From contig MNCI01026623.1 of assembly GCA_015680685.1 (NCBI GenBank), forward strand, positions 308,977 to 372,976: a stretch of DNA of 64,000 nucleotides, written 5' to 3'. Both the position numbers and the translations under genes were made by a program. The notes beneath the pieces were generated by a model that saw nothing but the letters and a program-made list of their open reading frames with translations, searched no databases and was not told where the DNA came from. This document shows, one piece after another, positions 56,045-64,000 of the stretch (its first letter is position 1; every line of letters begins with the position of its first letter). The DNA is from Gnetum montanum. Its lineage: Eukaryota; Streptophyta; Gnetopsida; Gnetales; Gnetaceae.

Positions 56045-58300
56045 ATGGCTTTTTTGAACACTGCCACTAACACCTTCAAAGTTGAAGTTCCCATCACGGT
56101 TCAAGGCACTACTAGTGCCAAACAACCACTGAACTAGATGTTGGAGACACGTTGATCTCTCAGAATCCAAAATTGAGGACCTAAGGGATTGGCCCATCAA
56201 CATGAGCATTATAGTTTCCTCTATGTAAAGGTGCAAGAAAATCTACCCTTGGATGTACACAAACTCAAGGATAAACATAGCTTCAAGTTTACTTACTACA
56301 ACGGGAAGGAGTTTTTTCCTACTCCCAACATTTCCTTACCTTTAACACAAATAGAAAAAAGCTTCGAGACCAACTAATCTAGTTGGCTAGGCTTAGGGAG
56401 CAATAGGACATAGTGTCCAACCAAGATGACACCTTTCATGATGGACAGGAGGAACTCGATTCTCAATCAAATGAGGGAGGTCCAACCAACCCCATTCCTG
56501 TCCCTCCTACCCAGTCCTTCTAGGCTAAGCTGTTCTCCTTCACTACTCCCTTTGTGATTACACCTATGCTTTTGCAACCCGTAACTACACTGGCTATGGG
56601 TAGCCATGCCAATCTCACGGTGTTTCGATGCCCTCTATCACCTGTTTCGCCTATTTCGTTTGTAGCTACCATTCCTTTACAAACTGTTTAGTAGTCTATT
56701 CCTACAGCACATCATCCGCCAATCACGGCTACCCTACCACATGTTCATACCATACCTATTTTACAATCATACACGATTTCTATTTCCAATCCTACACTCA
56801 TGTCTGTTCCACCCACTATGATGGGCCCAGGCCCATCCACATGGTGGGCCCCATTCACCTCTTCACCTATTTCACAAGCATCGCATATGTCTCACTATGT
56901 TCGCTCTCAAACCCACCAAGCCTCGCAGATGGTACAACCCAACATGGGACTATGGTATATGCTATCAGTGACACAAGCAGTCCATCCAGCAACCCAACCT
57001 ATAGTTTCTACCCTAACAAAACCACCTACTAGGTGGTGGACAACATAAACAACACCACTCGCGAGGGTTGTCCGAGTGGTACCGCCGATGGGTCATGCTG
57101 CCACCCCCACCATGCTGCAGGTGGAAGCTACCTCCACAGTTCCCCAACTATCTACAACGTTGTTGGGTCTAGACCACGTGTTCCAGCTCATACAGACCCT
57201 CACTGAGGAAATAAAACACCTCAAAGCTACTGTGTCTAACATGGTACAAGTCATATACTTCTACCAAGATGACCACATCTGCCCTGCAATCCCTGCCTTA
57301 ACACTACCCCCAGGGATGTCTCTCGCACACTTCACGAAGTATGATGGGGAGGGAGATCCCAATGCACATCTTGTCACCTTTAGGTTTGAATCTTTGGTAT
57401 TATAATAATGGTCGTACATGATCATTTGCATCTTCGCCATGTTCCTAGCTAGAAAAGCCTTCGATTGGTACCACACATTGCCACGCTCATCCATTTCAAC
57501 TTTGGAAGAATGTTTGACCTAGTTCATGACACACTTCAAGTACAACTTGAGGCCAGAAACCATGCTGGATCAGTTGATGAGCGTGAAGCAAGACCCATTA
57601 GAACCAGTCCAAAAGTTCATTCAATGTTGGAGCGCAACCCTTAACGAAATCTGTTATCCCATCGCAGAGGCCCACTTGCTGCCTATCTTTAAGGGTGCAG
57701 TGAATGACTTCATCAAGTCTAAACTGTACTACCTTGCTCCCTACTCTTTTAGTCAAGCTTTTTCTCAGACTAAGAGAATACAGGACACGGTTGAGGCAAG
57801 CAAAGACCTAGCTTACATCACTTACAAAAATACCTTCATAATGAAAGAAAAGGGTAAGGCCCCAACAACTACAGTGGCCACTGTGGTGATCAAGGCCAAG
57901 CCCAAACTTAGCAACAATGGTAGCAAGAACAACAAGAAACTAGTTGTACCCACAGCTAACCCCGTGCCCAAACAGGACCATGTACTACAACCTACTATAC
58001 CTATGCTTGAGACATCTACACAACCCAAACCTAACTTCGAGCACAAAGACTGCTCAAAGTACACCCCACTGCCTCTCAAGCCTTCAAAGCTTCTAAAGCA
58101 ACTGTTGCCAATGGGATACATCCAACACAAGCAGATGTCAGAAGAAGTAATTGTGAGACATCAACGCTACTACAAGCTCCTTAGGGACCCCTCTTTGGCC
58201 CTGTCCAATGAGCCTCCAATTCCTAGGGGTTTCATGCTAGATAAGTTATGTGACTACCACCAATAGTGTTGTCAAAACAAGGATTACTTCCTAGCATTGC
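56045..58300 (+). pseudogene. gag: Gag of element F
   Basis: Starts MAFLNTATNTFKVEVPITVQG. The N-terminal module (56189-56377) has HYSFLYVKVQENLPLD and YYNGKEFFPTP. The linker is proline/threonine/serine-rich. Capsid: 57076-57405 (HFTKYDGEGDPNAHLVTF) and 57526-58266 (FKYNLRPETMLDQL, VQKFIQCWSATLN), then a lysine-rich tail and LDKLCDYHQ, where the knuckle is broken by TAG at about 58264. A stop at 57403 and the gap to 57526 break the capsid. Overall better preserved than D and E1. Confidence 0.75.
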
Positions 58301-59869
58301 AGGATGACATCCAAAGATTAATTGACCAGGGGAAACTGGTGCTAGATGAAAGCAACCTAGTATGCCATGAAAACCAATCTATGTATGTCTACATAGATCC
58401 CCTCAATGGCAACAATGTTGGTTATGTAATCAATGCCATCAACATTAACAATGATCCTAGGCCACCCGAGTAGCCATTCGTGGTCCGTTGGCCTCAACAT
58501 AGTGCATCACCACCACTAGTAGTTGGTCGAAGCTTGCAATAGCCACTCATCCTAAAAGTCCCACCATGGGCATCCACCTTTGCACCACCTGTTGGTGGGA
58601 CCACGCGGTCCCATCCATTAACACCTCTAGCTCCATTTTTCATTAGGTGGTCGACACCCTCGACGACCCCTATTTCATGCAACATAGCTGAACGGCCTTC
58701 TCACCCCACAAGGTGAGAAGTCCACTTTGCGGGCGAGATGTCAAAGGGAAGTACCATCAAAGGTACCCCCAAGCCTATGTCTTAACCCTCTGCATTTGTA
58801 CCTTTGCCATCAAAGACAAAGGTCAACATGACTACATAGCCTGCATCACTCTTCCAACAAGGACCTGAACCCAGATTCGAAGTCACCTCTCCTCGAGAAA
58901 TTTCTCTTTCAGAATGAATAGAAGAGGAGGAAAGCATTAAACAAGGGGACAGCTAAGAGTTCTTGTACGTCCTCACATAGGTCAAACAAGCTCTAAAACA
59001 AAAAAACACTACATTGAGATTGTATGACCTAAGCATGACATCTATCACACACCACGAGGCTCTGATCCACATGTTGACAGTGACTCCAGTCAACAAAGAC
59101 ATGCCAGCAGAGGAAGAAGTGATCTGCTCAATCATGCTTCCCTCTATGCCTGCATGGTCAGAATAACCTCAACTAACATTCTGCAATGATGCCATTAAGG
59201 AAGGCCCCGAGAGGGCTCAGGTGACTATGGTGCCCCTTTTCATCACAATTTGGATTGGCCAATACCGGATCTGAAGGGTACATGTTGATGATGGTGCCAC
59301 CATGAATGTCATCTCCTTCCCCATTGTCGACAAGCTACGCTTGGTCAACCAAATGAAACCCTTGATAATCTCATGCTTGAGGTCATTCAATGGGGTGCGG
59401 GTCGTGGTAAAGGGCATAGTTCACATGAACTTCGTAGTAGGGGACAAATTCCCCACAAATGCAATGTTCATCATGGTTGAGGAAATGCCTAGGTTTAACC
59501 TGATCTTGGGGAGATCATGGTTAGCACAACCTAGGATTTTCTCGTCACCCATACACCAAGAAATCTACCTACCTTATGTAGGCATAGAAGTGGTGATCCA
59601 TGACAATGAAGTAGCAACGCAAGAAATCCATAATGTAGGCGTGGAGGAAGGCTCAGAGGTCATAACTTCTGAGAATGAGGCACCTATAGCAATCTACATT
59701 GACTACCTAGCAGAGGGGTCGGCTAAACAAGTTGATCCCCAAAATGAAAATGCATAGGCTGAGTTACCCTTCCAAGTGGAAGGCAACAATGTAGAAGAAA
59801 GCCTTGGCAGAGCACCTCGGCCTTACATCTCACTCAGTCTATGTTGGGTCAAGAGGCAGCTTTGCCTAG
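58301..59869 (+). pseudogene. pro: Gag linker and protease region of F, cut by C
   Basis: 58301-58930 is a broken linker with PLILKVPPWAS. 59000-59760 is protease: VHVDDGATMNVI (59279-59315) gives D-D-G, and the frame 59302-59757 contains VKGIVHMNFVVGDKFPT and FNLILGRSWLAQPR. The last part, PYISLSLCWVKRQLCL-like, matches the E1 end. The minus-strand LTR of C begins at 59870, just after CCTAG (59865-59869). Confidence 0.7.
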
Positions 59870-61500
59870 TGTAACGACAGAAAACGTTGGTCACTGGAAA
59901 TACCGAGCGAAGATCCGTGTACCCAGTCTTAACCCCAGATCCGTGCGAGGGTTGTGCTGGAGAAAATGGATCCGAGGTGTCCTGAATGGTCTTGTCAATC
60001 AGATAGGGACTTACTTAATCGGTAAATTATCAAATATCATGGTACTATATATATATTATATATATATATATTTCATGAAACAAATTAATTCAATGAATCG
60101 TAGAGGGAGTAGAAAATAATGTAAAGAACTCGAAATAATTATAACGTCAACGCGACAAGGAAGATCAGATTTAGGGAAAATGCGTAATTCCAAGATCTAT
60201 GATTTGACTCAAAAGCTGAATATATTGCATACAACATTCTAACGGTAGACTTCTCTTATCTTTGTCCGAAGAATACACGAAACAACAAGAAAACTATTTA
60301 AAAGGAAGAACAGAATCAAGCTTGATCTACCTTGTAAGCCAAAAGTGGAATGCAAGGAAGGTGAAGCTTGGATGTCTATCGATCAATTGTTTCTAATCAA
60401 TAAATCTTGCCAATCGTACCAGATGATCTCTCGATCTTTGATCTACTCTTTTTTCCCTCAGTAATCTTTGCTTAAAGCTGCTAATGATCACCAATGAAGA
60501 GGATAATGTTTTCATCAAGAAGACTGATCGCTCTCGTTGCCAATGCTCAAACAATGTCTTATGTCCCTTAAAAGAAGAAAATCCCCCCTTCTCTTGTCAA
60601 CTGGGGTATTTATAAGTTCAGCATCATATGGGAAGGCATGGTCTTGATGACACGTGTCTCGAACTTTCAAAACACCATTGACTTAACAACTTTTGTGTTA
60701 AACCTAGTCATGCCACATTATGTCTTGGGGACGAGGTGTGCTGTAAACCACTCTTGCTGAAACTACCTCATGATTACGCTATGATACGCTGATGAGTGCA
60801 TTACCGCACATGGATAACAAGTACGTGTCTAATATTGCGTTAACTAACTTTATACTACATTACACTCGTTTACGCTGCGTAGCGTAGCAGAGCGTAATGT
60901 GATGAATTCCACATGTGTTACACTTATTTATGCTATAGAGCATAATAGAGCATAAAAGTGGTTAACTCAAGCTATTTTTTTTGCACTTATTTACGCTGCA
61001 AAGCATAAGATAGCATAAAATGATCAACTTTTTAGCACATTACGCTTACTTACGCTGCGTAGCATAATAAAGTATAAAGCGACCAATCTTTCATGCTTCT
61101 TTTAACATTGAATTTGATTTCTTTTAGGCTCATTACGCTACTTTGTGTAGTGGAGGATGAATACAGTCTTGATCAAAAGACTTGTTGGAATATGCGACAA
61201 GTCGTAGACTGCTGCTTAGGCCTTAAACTTGCCATATTTGCAGAAGTTCCAAATTTCTACTGACTTCATTGCTACAGTAAGCCACCTTCATTACATCATG
61301 CAGAATTACACTAAGTGACATGATGCTACATTGCATAATATAGCGTAAGGAGCACCAAAGTTAGAATTTTTTAAAGAAATTTGGAGACTTGATGTTGCAT
61401 GCCCTTTTGCGTTGTTCGGTCTTCTGGATTACTGCTGCGAGCTTTTTCCTGAATTATGAATCTTTGCCTTAGGCCGATCCATAATTTCCATGGTGTTTCA
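59870..61500 (-). mobile_element. 3' LTR of gypsy element C
   Basis: On the displayed strand starts TGTAACGACAG and ends ATGGTGTTTCA. Homologous to the solo LTR at 750-2327. Minus-strand TATAAATA at 60607-60614. Palindromic TTACGCT...AGCGTAA words occur at about 60775-61345 just upstream of it on that strand. A (TA)n stretch at 60045-60070 is in the R/U5 side. C entered F, so it is the youngest element of the chain. Confidence 0.9.
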
Positions 61501-61520
61501 ATGGCCCCTCTTTGTTGACA
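61501..61520 (-). other. Polypurine tract of C
   Basis: The minus strand reads CAACAAAGAGGGGCCAT directly before TGAAACACC, a typical plus-strand primer site. It fixes the orientation of the LTR as 3'. Confidence 0.8.
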
Positions 61521-62639
61521 TTTAGATGGCTTTCCCGGAAGGCATCGACAAAGAATACGAAACACCAGATAGGTAAAAGTACCAACAACATCCGTCGATG
61601 GTTACTCAGGTGTCACCTTGTCAATCTAGAAGTGCAGAAGTGGGAAAACTGAAGATAACACGATATGGGGGGAATTCTTATAGAAAAAAAGGAGTGAGTT
61701 TTGGAGAAGACTCAAGTAGGTGAGTACAGCTTTTCATGAATAACTCATGAGGCATCCTCCTGTGATTGCATTTGCATCGAGTTATACCATCATACTGTAG
61801 ATAGAGGGGCTTGCAAGGACGAGTTGCGTTATGCTTGCATAGCATGGATGAGTTGTTTTTCATCCATTTCACCAACTTTTTTTTTGTGCCCACTAGGCGA
61901 GTTGCGTTGCGCCAGTTCATGGACTTGATTATAATGTAGACACAGAAAGGGTATGTTGCATATTCACATTATCTACAAGGAAAGTAGATGGAATGGACAA
62001 GGAGGGGAATAGGAACAAGAGGTCGGATTATGATGAAGACAGGGTTGCACTCCTAAGTAGACAGGCTAACTTGAGTGGCCATCTCAAAACACTGTCTATA
62101 CTTCACTGCTCTGGTAAGTGTACTTTTGAACAATGTCCTCGTAGCAAGTAACCTACAATCAAAAAAGAAACCAGAGGACACCATTGCTCAGCCGAATCAT
62201 CAGAGAAGTTGTTGAAACAAGTATCATCCAAGGTAAGAAGGAGTGAGTGGGCCATGGGTAAAGGACCATAGCTAGAGGCCAAGGTCCCAATGTTGATGGT
62301 CGGCCTACCAAGTCACCTTCAACCATCAGACTCATCGTACCAAAATGGTTATGCAAAGAACCCGCCAAATGAATCTATGAAGCTAGAGTTTGATAGCGAT
62401 GATGACTGGAGATCCCCAAGGTCATGGTTGATGAGAACTCCCTTGGGGCTTCGGATGGAAAAACTAACCTCTCAGAAGTACCATCACTGAAATGGTCGTA
62501 GTAACAGTATCTCCGAGGGATCAGTAGTATTCCTTTCATCATATTCAAGGAATCAGCAGAATGCCCGCGAGTTAGCGATGTTGGGGCTATACCAACATGC
62601 CACCCCATTCATTTTACAGCCATGCAGAGATGTTTACGC
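61521..62639 (-). other. Tail of C between repeat tract and 3' LTR, no gene recognised
   Basis: GGCATCGACAAAGAATACGAAACACCA near 61541-61567 is shared with B (16418-16447). Several minus-strand frames of 60-80 codons exist, but none has a recognisable motif or a homolog in this window. Confidence 0.4.
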
Positions 62640-63190
62640 TCGCTTGATTCATATGTTAGTAGTCTGTAGGTCCCATTTTTAAGTCCTGGTAGATTGTTGT
62701 TGTTGGTTTTAAGTCCCAGCTGACCATGGTCCTGGTTTAAAGTCTAGGTGGATTGAAAAATGCTAGTTTTACATCGTAGTGGATGGTGGTAGAGCTGATT
62801 TATGGTCTCAGCAAACCATGCTATGGATGTCAGTTTCATGTCATGACCGAGGGACAAGTCTGTGCTAGTTTTACATCTTAGCAGATGGATGCTTACCTTT
62901 GCCAATTTTATGTCATGGCAGACAGCCGATGCTAGTTTAGTATCATGGCAGACGCATGCAGGAAATGCCAGTTTTATGTCTGGTGGACCTGTACAACACT
63001 GCCAGTTTTACATCATAGCAGACGATCGTAATTTTCTAGTTTTACCTCATGGCGATCATTTCCAGTTTAGCGTCATGAAGGACGTGTGCAAAAAGTGCCA
63101 ATTTTTTTCATAGCGGACCATCATTGCAAGTTTAGCGTCATGACGGACACATGCGGAGAATGCCAGTTTTACATCATAGTGGACAATTAT
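62640..63190 (-). repeat. AGTTTA minisatellite tract of C, about sixteen units
   Basis: Units start at about 62677, 62703, 62732, 62763, 62798, 62829, 62864, 62899, 62932, 62968, 63002, 63035, 63061, 63095, 63125 and 63152. Consensus on the displayed strand: GCCAGTTTTAYGTCATRGCG followed by GAC and 8-12 variable bases. Period about 32-35 bp. Here the tract lies after integrase, unlike in A and E1. Confidence 0.9.
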
Positions 63191-63239
63191 TGCGCTTGAT
63201 GTTAACACTGGATATGCAGCTAAATGTAGTACCGCTTCA

Positions 63240-64000
63240 GGTATATATGGTTCATGAGATTTGATAACTCGTTGATGTTGATGTCTGCTAACTTGAATGC
63301 ACCATTTCCATACACGCCAGCTACTAAGAAAGGGCCCTCCTAGTTTGCAGAGAATTTGCCTACTGGTTCGCGAATGGTCTTGAGAACCAAATTTCCTTTC
63401 TCGATCGGACATTGTTGAAGATTATGACAATGCTTCTACCTCTACTTATCTTGATAGTTTTCGATGGTATCAAGCGTTTGTATTCGCTTCTCCACTACTG
63501 AGTCCAAATCCATGATCCGAGACTCGGTTTGTTGAGTGTCATTTATAATCATGGAGAGGACCATCCGTAGAGAAGGAACTTGTAATTTGAGGGGCAACAC
63601 CGCCTTAGATCCATAGACTAGGCTATAGTGTGTACTGTCTATAGCTATTCTACATGTGGTACGATACGCCCATAGCACATAGAGGATCTTTTCATACCAT
63701 CGTCTTTTGTTACTGCTAAGAATTTTCTTGAGCAAATTGATAATGACCTTATTCGTTGCTTCAACTTGACCATTCGCTTGTGGGTAATAAGGCAATGAAA
63801 AATATTGTTTGATACCAAGGCTATCACAAAAAGATTTGGTTTCCACACTGCTAATGTGTGGCCCATTATCAGTCACGATAGTCATCGGGAGGGCAAATCT
63901 AGTTATGACGTTGTCCAAAATGAAATGGCAGACTTGTTGAGATGTGATCTTTTGCAAAGGGATGGCTTCAACCCACTTCGTGAAATATTCGGTAGCAGTG
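63240..64000 (-). pseudogene. int: Integrase C-terminal half of gypsy element C, partial
   Basis: The frame is open at the right edge (TEYFTKWVEAIPLQ) and runs to 63442. It shows the integrase core with catalytic D in TIVTDNGPHIS and E in NGQVEATNKVI, followed by YVLWAYRTTCR and the usual spacing. The first catalytic Asp lies beyond the edge. After the stop at 63442, other frames down to about 63240 keep the C-terminal block GNLVLKTIREP and GPFLV...GAFKLADI, so this end is frameshifted. This is the only integrase of the gypsy superfamily in the window and shows that C was an autonomous-type element. Reverse transcriptase should lie to the right. Confidence 0.85.

Overview
This is a repeat-dominated stretch of a large plant nuclear genome. 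I see no convincing independent host gene, rRNA, tRNA, CRISPR or bacterial feature. Almost everything is LTR retrotransposon: one young Ty1/copia element, two Athila-like Ty3/gypsy copies, and at least seven copies or LTRs of one Ty3/gypsy superfamily that best fits the Tat/Ogre group. That superfamily has long LTRs starting TGAAACACC in coding orientation, a tRNA-Asn-like primer site, a long gag with a CX2HX4HX4C knuckle, a wide protease-RT spacer and an antisense spliced gene. The species cannot be named from the sequence. Nested elements and long LTRs suggest a big seed-plant genome.

Layout. 1-13294: element A (minus strand, runs off the left edge): pol start, repeat tract, an antisense plus-strand spliced pseudogene (2374-6756), gag-protease (7309-11306), leader, primer site and 5' LTR (12058-13294). 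A solo LTR of family C (750-2327, direct repeat AATAG) sits inside it. 14079-24101: element B, complete, minus strand, gag-protease only, two 2.3-kb LTRs and direct repeats GTTAG. About 25100-35690: Athila-like G1, with a copia element (27143-32323) inside its gag. About 35690 to beyond the window: a chain of nested elements. G2 (Athila-like) is cut by D at 40594, D by E1 at 44786, E1 by F at 53715, and F by C (minus strand) at 59870. The right halves of all five lie outside.

How the parts fit. A and E1 show the same order: LTR, tRNA-Asn primer site, leader, gag, protease, tandem repeat tract, antisense spliced gene, second repeat tract, start of pol. The antisense gene in both carries a diverged domain resembling FCP1/NIF-type (HAD) phosphatases. 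Because it is present with introns in two diverged subfamilies, it looks like an ancient part of the element and not a recent accidental capture. Element B lacks that gene and all of pol, and keeps gag-protease plus one repeat tract.

Three further signals run through the superfamily: palindromic arrays just upstream of the TATA box in every LTR; a roughly 33-bp minisatellite whose units contain short inverted GTC/GAC or GGCC/GGCC arms; and, in D, E1 and F, a tandemly copied leader unit whose 13-16 nt hairpin changes on both arms together. Assembly caveats: single N at 473, N-run 20885-21150, and a single N at 32324 where an insertion-bearing copy of G1 appears joined to an empty-site copy.
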